Shown: positions 47,378-60,501, counted from the first letter of the stretch. The stretch is 64,000 nucleotides of DNA from Daphnia pulex (GCF_021134715.1 NC_060018.1:7705501-7769500); one strand, 5' to 3'. Notes: generated from the letters alone by a model not told the origin. Numbers and translations are program-made.

Positions 47378-50300
47378 TCATGTAAGACGTAGGTTGCGGA
47401 TCCGGGAAAACACGGTGGACTGGTTGCTTGAACGCTTTTGACCCTGCAATTGATGTCGCTCTTCCTTAAATATATCCGCTTCCGTGGGAAACTTGCTTCG
47501 GTAAATTTCTGGATAGGCAGCTTGAAACTAGAAATGGCAAAACAACGGAGTTAATTATTTTCGATTCTATAAATATCGAAATGTTGATCTACCTGCTTAA
47601 GCCTCTTTCGTTTCTCCTTGAGCGGCATATTTTGATTATTGACTATGTGCTCCAGCAGTTGATGAATTTCTCGTTTAGAATCCTCTTTCCGCTGTTCCTC
47701 GAAACGGCGTGGTGAAACCTGAACACAGTACGTCAGCGGTACGACATCATCAAGTTGAAAGCGGATCTTTTTTTGTTGTATTTAAGAAGAATTGCCCAAT
47801 CGCGAGAGAAGAAACGGAAACAACGAAGCAAAGGAAAAATGAAGAAATAATACCGGACGAACAAGAAGACGATCCACGTGCACAACGAAAACGGAGACAA
47901 AAAAAAACATTGAAATAAGTAACTAATACCGAACGATGATACCATGCAAGTACGATTATCACGGCTTACGAAAAACACTAAAAAAGAGGGCACTAGCTTA
48001 ATTCTAATTAAAATTATCGTACGTATAAACAACTCCATTATGATCGAAAAAAGGACGTCAATACGACGTTCTAAATACTTAAATAACTTTTGTCGAAAGA
48101 AATAATTATAACTCTACTACCACAAAGAATACAAATTAAAAAATATAAAAACGAAGCTATGATACATAAATAATAAAACTAATACAAACTCATAGGTGGT
48201 AAGTCCTACATCTATACACTATCTACGACCTATATCCAATGAATGATTGAAACTTGTAACATACCTTCTCACGTTGAATGTCGCCTAGCAGATCGCGAAC
48301 TTGAGAACACAGTCGGTATGGCACAGTCATAATAGCCTCTGCATTTTCCATCATGAAACTCACGAGACGCACACTACACATTTACAATGATTTAAAAAAA
48401 AAATTAAAAAGAAAATATCTTTAAAAAGTTTTCGTTAAATAATTACGCTATTAATTCGTCGTAATCTGCTTCTTCGGGCGAACAAACAATGCACCGGTAA
48501 AAAGTGTTCACCATCTAGAAAAGATTTAGTCAATATCCGTCCATCGATATTTCAGTAATGATTACAACTGATTCTTACCAAAGTTTTCATCGGGATTATT
48601 GGGTCAAGCACAAGTCTATCGTTTGCTGATACTTTGGTCATAAAGCGGAGAAGCAGATGAAGTTTTCGACGTCGATCGGGTGGCAAAAGTAAGGTAAGTA
48701 ATTGGAGCAGCTCGATAGCCATAGTCTTCCCAGCCTGTGTCACTAGTCCTTAATTGGAATTGGAAGACGTATTTCAGTTTAACAGAAAACAAACAAACGA
48801 AATAAAGCCCAAGCTGTTGTGCAAACATAGCAATAAGTTACGACGACTAATACAAAGAAGTTTTGCTTTTGTTGGACATTTTGGGGTTAAAGCAGGTTGG
48901 TCTAAGCGGGTTACCGGGTCTGCAAGCTTTAGCTCCATAGTAGAATTCAAGACCTTTCCGACGACCAATAAGTCGTTTGCTTGGTGAATTCCGGTAGACG
49001 CGAAGCTGCCCATCTAATCCATGAGGGCTGTCCTCTTCCGAAAGGTGAGGGAGATTTTCGTAATTGTGTTGAGTAGCTGCCGTTGCGACGGATGAATCGG
49101 AGAACGAAGGGCTGAGTCCCGTAACTCCATGATGGCAGCTAAGACTGGAAATGCTCCGACTGTGCACTACAGTAGCATTATTAGACGACATCCACAAATC
49201 AGCTCCACTTTCTGAGTATCTATCAGGGTCTGATCGATCAAGACAATCCACCGAGCCAAATGCGGCTACGTTGACATAACCACCAGATTTGCTGCGAAGA
49301 CGATCAAGACTATGGTACATATATGAGCTTTCATGGTTCTTTTCACGGCGAAATCCCTGCGAGCCTAATACGGAATCAGAATCATTGTCTAGGGTACGAT
49401 CAGAAGATTGGCTTCTGCGAGGCATAGTTGCGTGACTCTGAGAAACGATCCGAGTCTTGGGTTCGGCAGTCGTAAAGGCTGTTTCGTAACAAGCGTTGGA
49501 ATTAACCCGATGAAGACGACGACCGGCTATAGTCGCATGTTGCGGTTCTCGGCCTCCTTTTTGATTTGTCGACACGACTTCATCATCCAGAAAACGTCGA
49601 ATATTTAACATTTGTGGATCTCGTTGAGCCCCATTGCCGACTTGCCAACTTCGGGTACGGCTGCCGACTAAAGGGCTCTTCGCAACGGGGAATGATTGAT
49701 AGTTCCCTTGCCTACACACAGAAAAGTAATGAGTTATCCAACAACAACAAAAAAAAATGGACCTAACCAACTAATGAACGCTAACAGAGCACCAGAGATA
49801 AATCAATAAATAATATATAAGTTATTCTAGATGTCAACACAATTATAGGGGGAAACAAGCTCTTGTGAGAACGCCAAATACCTAGATTGTTGTTGTTTTT
49901 CTTGCCAGAATGAGCCAATTGGAGTTGACGTTTTGTGATGGATGGGGGACGCCATTTCCAGAACTAAGTTACGTGCTGAATCCCGAGAGTGAAGACTAAA
50001 CGCATCCTCATCTTCATTACCGGTTGACTCAATAGATTTTCGAAAATTGAGATCTGCCGCTTCCGATCGAATGAAAGCCTCAACCAAAATATTGTATAGA
50101 GAGAATGTGGAGAGTGGACTCGAAGCGTTTGTGAAATAATCGCAAATGACCTTGAAAACATCCTTTTCTGAACCGTGGTATTCAGGTAGTTTGTGTTTTT
50201 CATTCGATGGCCAATTTACTAATGATTTCATACCTGTAAATACAGAAGGTGAAGCAGTAGTAATTTCATTTATTTGAAATAATTTAGATTTTAACTGTTT

Positions 50301-51282
50301 GTACCATAAAGAACCCAGGAAGGAGGTGAATCAAGTTCCTCCATTGGCTGAACAACTCCCCTTACTCCAATGTGAGTAACATTCCAAAGAACCGATTTTC
50401 CTAGAATCACAGAGACAACAAAAAAAAGAATGTCATGTAAATTTTAAATATTGTTACAAATAATTGCCTGTCATCTCACCTTTTATCTCTGTAGAATCAA
50501 GAAGTTCATTAAGATTTAAAAGATTAAGAAGCTTTGAAATCTGCCTTAATGTAGTGTTTTTCCATAATTCTTCCACCTCTTGTTGGCTGAGTTGTCTGGC
50601 TGTTAATTGGCACTGTACCAAAGATTTTGCATAGGTTGTAGTTTGAGGCTTGTTTATTGAAGGGATACCAACATCCACTGGCACTTCCTTTTTATTTGGT
50701 GCCAGCTTAGGAGAACTATGATTTTCAGTACAATTCCCACGATTAGCAAGTGTACTCAATGGTGTTCTACGCCCTGGAGTTCTTGGATTTCTGAATGGTG
50801 ACCGATTTGTCAATCTATATTTTTTTAAAGCCAATAAACATTTTAAAATAATCGTTATTTAACATTCCACACATTTGTTTACCCACCTGTACAGTCCATT
50901 TGTTTCTATTCTATTATCTGTCTTTGTGCCAATGCCACGGACATCTTCAAAAACACCTGCCTTTAAAAATTTGCACAAAAGCTGTTGAATTTGATCTTTG
51001 GAAACAGTAGGTCCGAAATGAGGATTTTCTTTTAGCTGAGAATGTAGCCAATTAGTAGCTTCAGCAGATGTGAAACAGTTTTCATACTGCCTTAGTTGTC
51101 TCCAATGTCTCTTTTGAGGTACACCATTGTTGAATATACGTAAAGCTTCATTCCACTGCAAACAGGTAATTTAGTTTTTCATATGAAATAATTTAAATAA
51201 AATTGGAAAAACAAAATGTATAAGTTAAACTTACAAGCCGTGTGGCACGATATGGTCCAGTCATCGGTTTTGGCGTTTCCAT
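47378..51282 (-). CDS. DEPDC1: DEP domain-containing protein 1 (DEPDC1A/B family), DEP plus RhoGAP-like
   Basis: Eleven exons, 5' to 3': 51235-51282, 50887-51155, 50480-50814, 50305-50400, 49882-50233, 48915-49711, 48579-48748, 48447-48514, 48265-48373, 47593-47718 and 47378-47527. They give 839 residues with frame kept at every join. Vertebrate relatives act in mitosis and cell-cycle-linked signalling. The DEP domain is at about 15-105 (WNEALRIFNNGVPQKRHWR, ATNWLH). The RhoGAP-like part is split: about 235-365 (WVLYGMKSLVNWP, DVFKVICDYF) and about 633-750 (LLPPDRRRKLHLLLRFM, EEADYDELIA, VRLVSFMMENAEAI). Between them is a Ser/Arg-rich insert, nearly all in the 797-bp exon. The end (LKEKRKRLKQFQAAYPEIYRSKF) matches the family tail. 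The catalytic arginine finger expected in active RhoGAPs was not found, as is usual here. The start is METPKPMTGPYRATRLW, typical of the family. Confidence 0.92.
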
Positions 51283-52290
51283 TTCCGGATATAATTTATT
51301 CACTTATGATAAATAGACGGCAAAACAAGTAGCTCCTAATTTACTTCATTGCAGGAGGCAGATTGTAACACATTCGAAGCTGCTTAAATTTTCACCACCT
51401 GTTTAAATGTCACTATACATCATTACATTGAGGTGGTTTTAGAAGGCCAAACACACAACACAGCCACCATAACCGACGTTCCGTAATTTCAAAATTCTTG
51501 AAAAATACTGCGTTGCCATGTCATTCTTAGGGGTATTGCCAGATTTAAAAATCTAAATTTCTGAATTTTGGAATTTTGACATTCTGCGAGGTCGCTTCAC
51601 GGGCATGGTGTAGTAGTAGCTGAGCGTAGTAGCTGACACACTCACTAGAGGCGCTTTTTAAAGTTTCCAAATCGGCCTTATTATGGGAATATGATCAACT
51701 CAAACAACTCAACTCATCAAACAAATCAATTGTTTATTCTATTTTAAAATATTAAATATGAATTTAAAACTATTAAAAATGAATTTGAAAATTCATTAAA
51801 ATAGAATAAACAAAAATAAGTAATAAAAAATACATTTGATTTGATTTTTTGGCGCAAATTATAAAATTTTTTGAATTTCAATCACAAAATAAACATATAA
51901 AAAATTGCCTAATCTAGGTGAATTAGGTATTTAAGGATAGAGAATGAAATATAGCTTAAATTAGATCAATTTCTGGACCCATTGATTCATAATTTTATAT
52001 ACAGTCATCCGTGAAAGTTTCTTTAACAGGCAAATGGCTCTCTCTGCATTAAGTTAAATTTGACGGAAGGGATACTACGGTGCCTACCGTACCCCCAGTA
52101 TTTTACGCCCTTTCTCTTTTTTTCTATTCTTCTCTTCCTTTACCTAGGAAAGAAAAATAGAAAAAGGCGTAAAATACCGACACATGTTACACGGCCTCTC
52201 CTGACTCGAGTTTTTCCTCTAAAAAACCGAAACAAACAAGAAGAGATTAACTTAGGGGCATTGGATGGATTACAATTATTTTTATTTATT
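51283..52290. other. Intergenic boundary between DEPDC1 and the retrotransposon cluster
   Basis: AT-rich, no gene. A short inverted repeat lies at 52098-52109 and 52166-52177 (GTATTTTACGCC against GGCGTAAAATAC). It may belong to the 3' LTR or untranslated part of the gypsy element, whose end I could not fix. Confidence 0.4.
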
Positions 52291-52299
52291 CAATATTCG

Positions 52300-55200
52300 G
52301 TTCCATGGCTTTCCAATTGAACTCCTGGGATGTCTTGTAGTGTTTCAGCTGGGAAACGTGAGCGGGAAAACGGCGCCACATTCTTTTACGGGTGACCGGA
52401 AGAGACTCCACTAGAAAAGTGAGGGGTGAGCACCGTTTTGCAATTTGGAAGGGGCCAAAAAACTAAGGGAGCAACTTTTGAGTTAAATGGGGAGAGCGAA
52501 CACGCGAGCGACGAGGACCAAATCACCGACTGCGAAGGTTGGCGGCCGTTTTCTTTTTTGATCGTAGTTTTTCTTAATGTTTTTTTGTTTGTAAATTAGC
52601 TTTCCATGAACTTCCCTTCGAAAACTGGACACACGGTTTTGGAAGTCGGAAACTTTCACTTCTGGTAGACGGCCAAGGAAACTGTCGCTCATTCGGAAAT
52701 TCCGGTTGCCTCCCATACACTACTTCGAAAGGCGTGACTTCGGTACTAGCTTGTTTAGTCGTGTTAATTGCTAGTGTAGCATTAGAGACCTTGGTGTCCC
52801 AATTAGAGTGACTGGAATTTACACAGGCCTTAAAGGCCAGGACCAACGTTTGGTTTATTCGTTCTACCTGTCCGTTCGACTGGTGGTGATCTGTGAAGGT
52901 GAGGGACTGTTCAATTCCCCACTTTTGGAGTTTGAGTTGTAGCATTTTTGAGGTGGAACTCGAACCATGATCAGTGATTATCCGCTGCGGGTAACTGTGT
53001 TGCGCTTTAGTTTCATTCTTGATAAAGCCACAGATAGACCCAGCCGCTTTGATGGCTACTGGTCGGGCTATTACCCATTTTGATAGGTAGTGAATGGCCA
53101 CCAGTATGTACCTGTTACCTGCTTTGGTACAGGCAAAGGGACCCAGATGATCAATTCCGATGAGAGAGAAGACTTTTTCAGGCGGAACCATGGGCTGTAA
53201 ATACCCTACTGGTGCGGTGTAGTGGCTATTTTGTTTTGTTGACAGAAGGGGCAAGACGCTACGTACGTCCGTACACTAATGTACAATCCCGGCCACCAAT
53301 AGATTTTGTCGATTTTTGCTTTAGTTTTGAACACACCGAAGTGCCCAGCATCTGGGTCATCGTGTAAGCTTCGGATAATTTCTCGTCGTAGAAGAGAGGG
53401 GACGACAAGTTTAAACTCACGTTCACCATCCTTTCCCTTTTTATAGAGTAACCCGTCTTTAATTGCAAACAGCTGTGACTAGCTTCCTTTTTTTCTCTTA
53501 GTTGTAGAAGTATCTTGCGAATGGTTTCGTCACCTTGCTGCCAGATTGCCAGGTCTGTTTTTGATTATCGTTGCATACTGCAAATTTCCATGAACCCTCC
53601 TGGTTGAGACGAGCTGCACTGAGATACAGGCTGTCGGGACAAAGCGTCGGCGACTTTGTTTTCCGCTTCTTTCAGGTGGTCTATGGAGAAGTCAAACTCT
53701 TGCAGGATAAGCACCCAGCGGGCTAACTTTCCCCGAATGTCCTTTTCTTGGACAATCAGCGACTACTTTGTTGTCCGTTTTTACCCGGAACGTCTGACCG
53801 TACAGGTAATGGCGGAGTTTCGTGAGGGCCCATACAAGAGCTAGACACTCTAATTCGTTGGAGTGATAATTCGATTCTGCCGGACGTCAATCGTCGGCTT
53901 ATGTAGGAAACAGGATGATATTCATCAGACTGTATATATATTAACACAGCTCCGACTCCTACTCCGCTGGCTCTACATGAACTTCAAATTTCCCCTCAGC
54001 CGTGGGATGTTTCAGAATTGGAGCACTCACTAATAACATTTTGATTGTCTGAAAGGCGAGTTCTTGGTCTCTCTCCCATCTCCAATTAGTATTCTTTTTA
54101 AATAAATCGTACAGAGGTATAACTAAAGAGGCGAAGTGGTTCCCGAATCGGCGATAAAAGGAGATGACACCCAGGAAGCTCCGAAGGTTTGTCAATCTGA
54201 GTCCGGTTGGACTGCTTTTGGGGGAAGGAAAGTCGAAGATGGAGATTTTAGACGGATTTGGATAAATTCCGTCAACTGTCACCTGATGTCCTAAACATAG
54301 GATTTGTCTTTGGGCAAAGGCACATTTCTTCACGTTCAGAGTCAATTGGGCTTTTTTCAGGGCTAAAAAAACACTTTCCAACCTATCTCCTGATGTTCTT
54401 TAAACGTTTTGCCGCAAACGACCACGTCATCCAGGTACACCAAGCAGATGTTCCATTTTAGGCCCGACATTACTTGGTCCATTTTTCGCTGAAATAAATT
54501 GGGCCCATTAAAAAGACCGAAGGGGAGACGCGTGCTTTCGGAGAGCCCCTCCGTAGTAACGAATGCTTTTTTAGACTTGCTGGACTTGTCCACTGGAATC
54601 TGCCAATACACACTTTTTAAATCTAGACAGGTAAATACTATTGCCCCTCGCAGATGATCAAGGAAGTCATCAATTCGTGGTAAAGGATAAAAGTCACGAA
54701 TCGTTATGGCATTTAACCGGTGGTAATCAGGGCAAAAACGGAGCTTACCGTTTTTCTTGGGTACCATGACGACGGGAGGACGGAGGACGGCTTGACGATT
54801 ACGGCCTGAAGCATTGCTTCTACTTGGGTGTTGATAGCCTCCCGTTCTAGTTCACTGACTTGATAAGGAGCTGACCTGATAGGCTGGTGATCACCTGCGT
54901 CGGTTTCGTGTTCGGCGGCGTTCGTACTCTTGAGAGGGGTATCGTGGAAAAGATCTTGGTATCGTGTGAGAAGAGTCTCCATTTCTTGGCGATATTCTGC
55001 GGGAACTTTTTCAAGAGACTCACGGAGGAATTCTGGGATTGACCTTGGGGGTGAAGTTTCTGATGAGAAGTTGCCTTTAACTTCTTCCCTCACTGTTACC
55101 CACTCAGTCGACTCGATTGCCTCAACTCCAGGTATTTCCTTTCCTGCTGGAAAAACAACAGATTGTACCGAAGGATTAAGAATAGGGACGTAGGACTTTC

Positions 55201-55870
55201 CATTCTTTTCTGTGATGATACGATTGGGGATCACCCATTCATTCCCTGGTTCAGCGGAATAAGTTCGACTGACAATTAAACTTTTTGAACGACAGTGGTC
55301 TCCTGACACAGTAGGGTTGCGCATTGGGAGAAATGCCAGCGACTTAGCTGGAACATGAGTGGAACCGTCGGTTGAATAAACATTTGAAGAAGGGGGAGGA
55401 TTAACCGTTATTGGTTTTTTCTCCAGTTGAGACTTTGATGGACACATGGAGACCCCACCTGATCCAGTTGACCCCTAGGATGAGGTACGACGATAATTCT
55501 TCCAACACGGATAATTTTAGTTTTCCGCTGTTCGTATTCCACCCGACGGTCACGTCCACTTCCCCGATCGTCTCTTTGAAGCGCCCGTCCACCAATTTGA
55601 GAGTTGATGTCGTTGGTTTAATTAGAGTTTTTATTGGTTTCACTGCAGAGTGTTTAACAACACTAACGGAGGCCCCGGAATCGACCATCGCCCTTACCAC
55701 TCCTATTCCGGAGATAATTACTTCGATGATCGGTCGTTGGCCGAATGGTTACCAAGTGCCACCAGCTGCAGCAGATTTTGGATTGCTCCACCGTTCCACC
55801 CAGCTAGGAATCCTGGACGGTCATTTACGGTTTACTCAAGATCAAGATGAAGTTGGTACAAATAATGGTC
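52300..55870 (-). mobile_element. Decayed Ty3/gypsy-type LTR retrotransposon (gag tail, protease, RT, RNase H, integrase)
   Basis: Minus-strand pol blocks in normal gypsy order. Protease near 55500-55700 has VDSGASVSVV. Reverse transcriptase is near 54360-54870, with the catalytic YLDD at about 54420-54435. The connection and RNase H region is at about 53640-54380. The integrase core is near 52750-53160, with D (GIDHLGPF), D (ITDHGSS) and E (NGQVERINQ) all present. The C-terminal integrase domain is near 52480-52716. Several frameshifts and stops (about 54770, 53960, 53640, 53470 and 53260) break pol, so it is dead. No gypsy capsid region is seen and no LTR pair could be matched by eye. The 5' side joins copia-type sequence near 55.87 kb. 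Confidence 0.85.
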
Positions 55871-57570
55871 AGTTATTAAGTGAAGTAAGTGAGACAGTAA
55901 CTAAGAGGCTTCTCCTTAAAGTACTTTATGTTAGATATTTCGTAACAGCAGCTATTGAAAACAGATTGATTCCCAGATCTGGGGCGAAAAGGACGTGCTG
56001 GATAAAGTTCAATGATGATTTTGAGCTATTTAGTGTAGTAACAAAAACTAAGTCTCCTTCTCCAAGCACTAACTCCGTTAATTTCACAAATCAACTGAGA
56101 TCCGGGTTTAATAGGGGCAAAAGGTTTGAACATTCAACGTTGACTGCACATGTTTACTGTAGCACTGGAGTTGGCAAACCAGTACAAGTTGGTTCGAGCT
56201 GCAAGGGCAATAGCCTGATGTCAGAAAGGAGTAGCACCTTCAGTGATTTTTCCTTGAGGTTGAGCTTCTATCTTTCCAATACGATAGGTTTCGACTTACA
56301 TGACCTGGGGTTGTGACAGTTGTAACAAGCTCCGGTTTAGAAATCAATATAATATTGTCTGTCAATTTCAGTTTGATTGCTTTGTCCTTGTCAAGTTTGA
56401 TTGTTCTGTCCTCCACCTCGATTACCTCGGAGACTGCGATTTCCCAAACTTCGAGTTCCACGATTTACGTAACCACCTTGTCCTCTAGGATATGGTGAAT
56501 ATCTGTTGCCTGCATAAACTCCTCGAGTATTTGGTGGATCGTCAACAATTCCGAATAACGCTTTGTCGTCTTTACTTCTATCACCACCATTTCTTTCTTT
56601 AGTTCTGGACTCTTCTTGAATAAGACGTCTTGTGAGCGAATCAATCTTGCGATCCACAGCTGGCACACATTCCCAAGCTGAGAGAAAGTTATGGAAGCTT
56701 GGAGGAAGAGATATTTATACTGATAATCAGATTTGATTCGGTAACAGGAGCTTTAGCATCCTCCCATATGCTGAGCCAGAAGCTTATTGCCTCAATATGA
56801 TTCTTGACATCATGTTCAGGCTTGAACTTGTAATTCTGATAAAGAGTCTGAACACTTTGTTGTCTCTCCTCGGTACTTTGCATTTATCGTGTAGTTAACG
56901 AAGTCCAAATAGAAAATGCAGTCTTGCATGTAACTAAAGCTTCTTCCTGACTTTTATCACAAGAGTGATACAGGAAACTGCGAGCAAGGTTATCTCTTTT
57001 AAGCCAAGTTATTCTGGTTAAAACATTTGCAGTAAGTACATTTGCTGTTCCTTCCGTTGTTGCGGATTGGCCGCAAGGAGCAAGCATATCGACCGTCAGA
57101 GTGACACCGGCAAGTTCGTCTGTCTCCCAAGCCAGGGAGGACAGTCGGTTTGAGTCGAGCGTGTGATCCTGGTTACAGCAATTAAGAGAGAGCCCTGTTC
57201 ACCCACTGGCTACCTCTCGCGAAGAAACCTTCTTTCATCTGAGTGTAATTTCCTTGGTTTCCCAATACAAACTGTAAGTCACTGAAATCCCATTTATTTA
57301 AGTTTATTTATTCGTTGTGGTTGCATTCAACCGCTCGGCCTCCACAACACCGTCACCTAAAATTTTGGTGGAAACCCATATTTTTTTGTAAGACTTTGCC
57401 TCAGAATGGATATAACGAACAATAAAATTCACCTTATCTGGAATCCTGTCCGCTCCTAGGACTATCTCTTGCAATTCATTTCTTTGAATGGGAAACTAAA
57501 CGCTTAGATTCCAATTCACAAAATTGGTTCCATCAAATATTACAGAGCGTACATTATTACGAATGCCCTC
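55870..57570 (-). mobile_element. Remnant of a Ty1/copia-type retrotransposon: gag, zinc knuckle, protease
   Basis: Minus-strand pieces in copia order: gag start near 57500-57560 (FDGTNFVNWN); capsid pieces at 56884-57087 (WLKRDNLARSFLY) and 56689-56883 (FKPEHDVKNHIEAISFWL); then IDSLTRRLIQEESR near 56620. An Arg/Gly-rich stretch follows, then a zinc-knuckle trace CYNCHNP near 56325, broken by a frameshift. A protease trace (SSATVNM) lies near 56170 and LGINLFSIAAVTKYL near 55950. Pieces are in different frames and contain stops. About 57090-57370 does not read as gag and is probably an insertion or LTR piece. It is on the same strand as the gypsy pol that follows. Confidence 0.65.
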
Positions 57571-59350
57571 TTGAGCTAAAGGATCGGTCATCTCGTTAAT
57601 TTCAATAAAACGTGAGCTGGGCCCATAACCTGTTAGATATAAACGAGGAATCAGGTTTACATTCATTTATTTCAATGAGAATTATTATACTCTTTTTTCC
57701 AAAAAACTAACGAACAAAAAAACTTCAACGTCATGAGGAGATAAGCCGACGTTTTTGTTCGGTTGAGGGAAAAAGAGCATTCCTTAGTTTAAAACTTCCC
57801 CTCAATCAAATTGATTGGAGTAAAAATTAAGACAGGGTGAATGGGGAAGAGAGTAAGTTTTTCTACCGGTGCATAGATCTTGGTCTCGTTGTAGTCGATG
57901 CCCGCTACTCTAAGAGCGGGGTCTAAGAGAACTCTTTAGCTACAAAGCGAGCTTTGTAGATTTTTTTCTCTATTCTGGCATCGGGCTTGATTTTGAATGT
58001 CCACCTACTATCGTGAGAGAGCGATTGTAATGAAGTGGTACAAGAACCCAACTACCGTTTTTTATAAGGGAATCGAATTTCTTGTTGGCCGTAGTCATCT
58101 ACTCGGGAGCTTGTTTAGACGCCATTGCATCTCTCTATTGATTTGGTTCAAGTTTCTCGGAGAGGAGAGATTCAGACATGGTCATACATTCCTTTCATTT
58201 TCTCGAACGGCCGGGTTGGCGATCCAGAGCAGGATGTGCACTTCCTAAAGCTTTACGTTCTTAAATACAAGCGGATGTTCGAAGAAGTACGCGACTAGGT
58301 GGAAGTGGTGAGCCGAGTTGTTGGTAGTGTGGCAAATTATGGTGAGATTAGTTAGTTTTTGCTGGCCTGATTGAGAGCTATCTTCCAAGTTTTCTGGTTG
58401 CATGGTGACATCGTCTGACTCACGGAACGACTGAGGTACCATAATTGCTGGATGAATCGTGTGTCTCTCTGCAGCAGGAGTCTCTGGTAGCATGTCGTTT
58501 GGAAGAAATACATCGATGCCTCTTTGTAAATCGGGTCGAGGGATACGAAGCACGTAGTGATGCCTGATGGGTTAAACATCTCTACTGATGTTGATCTTTC
58601 CGCTTTTTTTGGTCCCAGTACCGATCGCCCTTTTGATTATCGTTGTTGCCGACGAAGAAACATAGCCGACCCTTAGCATCGAGTTTACGTCTCAACTCTT
58701 TGGGAATTAAGACGAAAAATTCGTATCCAAAAATTCGAAGATTGGAGATATCCGGTTTACTGCCATACCAGGTTTCGAATGGGGTTTTATATTGGAAGAC
58801 AGTTGAAAGAGGACGATTAAGAACATATACTATACAGTTGATGACCCCTCCACCCAGAGAAGCGTGCGTGCACCCAGTGGTGCGAACGTAATTTACTGAC
58901 TTACGTCAAATTTTGACGTTACGTCGTACGTTACGTCATTTTTCCCATTTTTTGACGTTTACGGTGACTTTGACGTATTTGAAATTTTTTTGCTGACTTT
59001 TGAAGTATACGTGCACGGTGCACCTTCGACTATCGTGGTATCATCTCGCTCTGCCTTTCCGTTTGCTGCGGAGAAAAGCGAACGGTTGTTTTGTGCCGAA
59101 TCTCCTATTTATCCAGCCAGGGATCGAGCGGCAGGTATTCGGTTCCTCCATCTGTACAGAATAAGACGAACGATTGACTAGTTCTGTGTGTGCATAAGGG
59201 CAATAAAGTTTCTGCAGCTTTCTGGCACTTCGGTTTTCTCTTAGATGAAATGGACGACTCAAAATCCACTAAAGTCATCTCTGAAGGAAATGTAGCATCG
59301 TGCACCCTTCAGACTGTTCACTTTTCAATGGTTATACCTTATGAAAAGTA
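57571..59350 (-). mobile_element. Separate Ty1/copia-type fragments: integrase core, integrase C-terminus, start of reverse transcriptase
   Basis: Minus-strand traces: integrase core at about 59020-59340 (DDFSGF, DGGTEYLPLD, TVRFSPQQ) with in-frame stops; integrase end at about 58570-58865 (VYVLNRPLSTVF, TPFETWYGSKPD, ELRRKLDAKGRLCFFVG); a hydrophilic hinge at about 58245-58553; reverse transcriptase start at about 57850-57990 (KIYKARFVAKEFS, then GIDYNETKIYAPVEKLT in a shifted frame). These pieces lie upstream of the gag copy at 55.9-57.6 kb in reading direction, the wrong order for one element. At least two copia copies or a rearrangement are involved. Confidence 0.7.
58874..59009. mobile_element. 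Short insertion inside copia integrase, rich in TGACGT/ACGTCA
   Basis: The copia integrase reading on the two sides is contiguous with relatives, so this 136-bp segment is inserted. It is bounded by CGTGCAC at 58867-58873 and 59010-59016, a possible 7-bp target duplication. It starts CCAGTGGTGCGAACG, reminiscent of hAT ends, but a matching right end is missing. Inside are several TGACGT, ACGTCA and GTTACGTC motifs. It is a small non-autonomous element of uncertain class. Confidence 0.45.
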
Positions 59351-59581
59351 TAATTTTCTATTACGTTCACTAACGTAATAAAGTGATTAAAAGTTCTTTA
59401 TAATCACGCATTGTAAAAATTCCTCTGTCAGATAAATAGGAGGTTCCAATCGGGTGGTTCACGTCCCGGCCAGTTATGGAACTTATTTCAAGAGTTCAAT
59501 CGGCAGTATTAGTTAAGTAGCATTTGTGACATTGAAATCCGATTGTTAATTGAGAGATCGACATATTTAGTGGTCATAGTC

Positions 59582-60398
59582 TTACCCTGCTAGCACAAGA
59601 TATCCATAGGATATCCTATGTTAGTCCCTTCATCCAAGGGACGTCTCGCCCTTTTGGGAACAACTAGGGATATCCATAGGATAATTTTTTTTGGTCGTCA
59701 AATAGACGTCAAATTTTTACGTCCGAAGGATGGAAAAGTTGGACGCATTTAGGACAATAAATATTGAATGTCCTGTTGACATCCATCTACCTTCCCAGTT
59801 CCCACCGTATATAATCCATACATGATAAAGTCTATAAATATCATATTGGAGATGAGCGGTGTAATAAAACATTATTTTAAATTAATTATCTGTAAATCTA
59901 CGATATGATTTCTTTGTAATTATAAAAAATACATTAATTTTTGTAAATATGAAATTGAAATAAAATCTTCGCTTTATTCCATATTTAATATTCTCTCCCC
60001 CTTAAAATATTGTTGCAATAATTCAATCTAAAACTTTATTACTAAGTGCAAATATAAGAACTAGGTTATTATTCTATTCATTGTACAATTAAAATAAGGA
60101 AATATGCCACATCAGATGAAGACGTGGCAAAGAAATAAAAATGCAGCAGCATCGGTGAAAGAAGTAGTTGGATGGGTGACCCGACTCACCCGCGCCAATT
60201 TCTTTTCTTCAATCCCCAAAATTTTCTTTCCCTACTATGTCCTTTGGTGACGTCCATTGACTGTCCACGGTGGGACATCCTTGGGCGCGACATTTGGATG
60301 TCCCGCGTACGGACTCAGGACGGACCGATGGGATATCCCATCGTCCGGAAAGGACACACACAGTCCGTCCTGGCGACGTAAAATTGCTAGCAGGGTAA
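59582..60398. mobile_element. Non-autonomous DNA transposon, 817 bp, TTA/TAA flanks
   Basis: Left end TTACCCTGCTAGCA (59582-59595) and right end TGCTAGCAGGGTAA (60385-60398) are perfect inverted complements. The outer TTA/TAA fits the 3-bp TWA target duplication of PIF/Harbinger-like elements. Sub-terminal palindromic motifs such as GATATCCATAGGATATCC (59608-59625) and GATGGGATATCCCATC (60327-60342) are scattered on both sides. There is no protein-coding capacity. Confidence 0.75.
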
Positions 60399-60501
60399 AC
60401 TTTCAACCCCAAGACATTTTAGTTGCTTATCAGTTGCTCCGTTGGCCGCGGCTGTAGCCGCTCCTCCTCTCTTCCTGGATTGTTCAACGTAAAGTTTTGC
60501 G

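Noticed and set aside
55411-56316. Open frame of 301 codons on the plus strand
   Set aside because: It lies antisense to gypsy protease and copia protease/gag traces and has no domain; it is a shadow frame.
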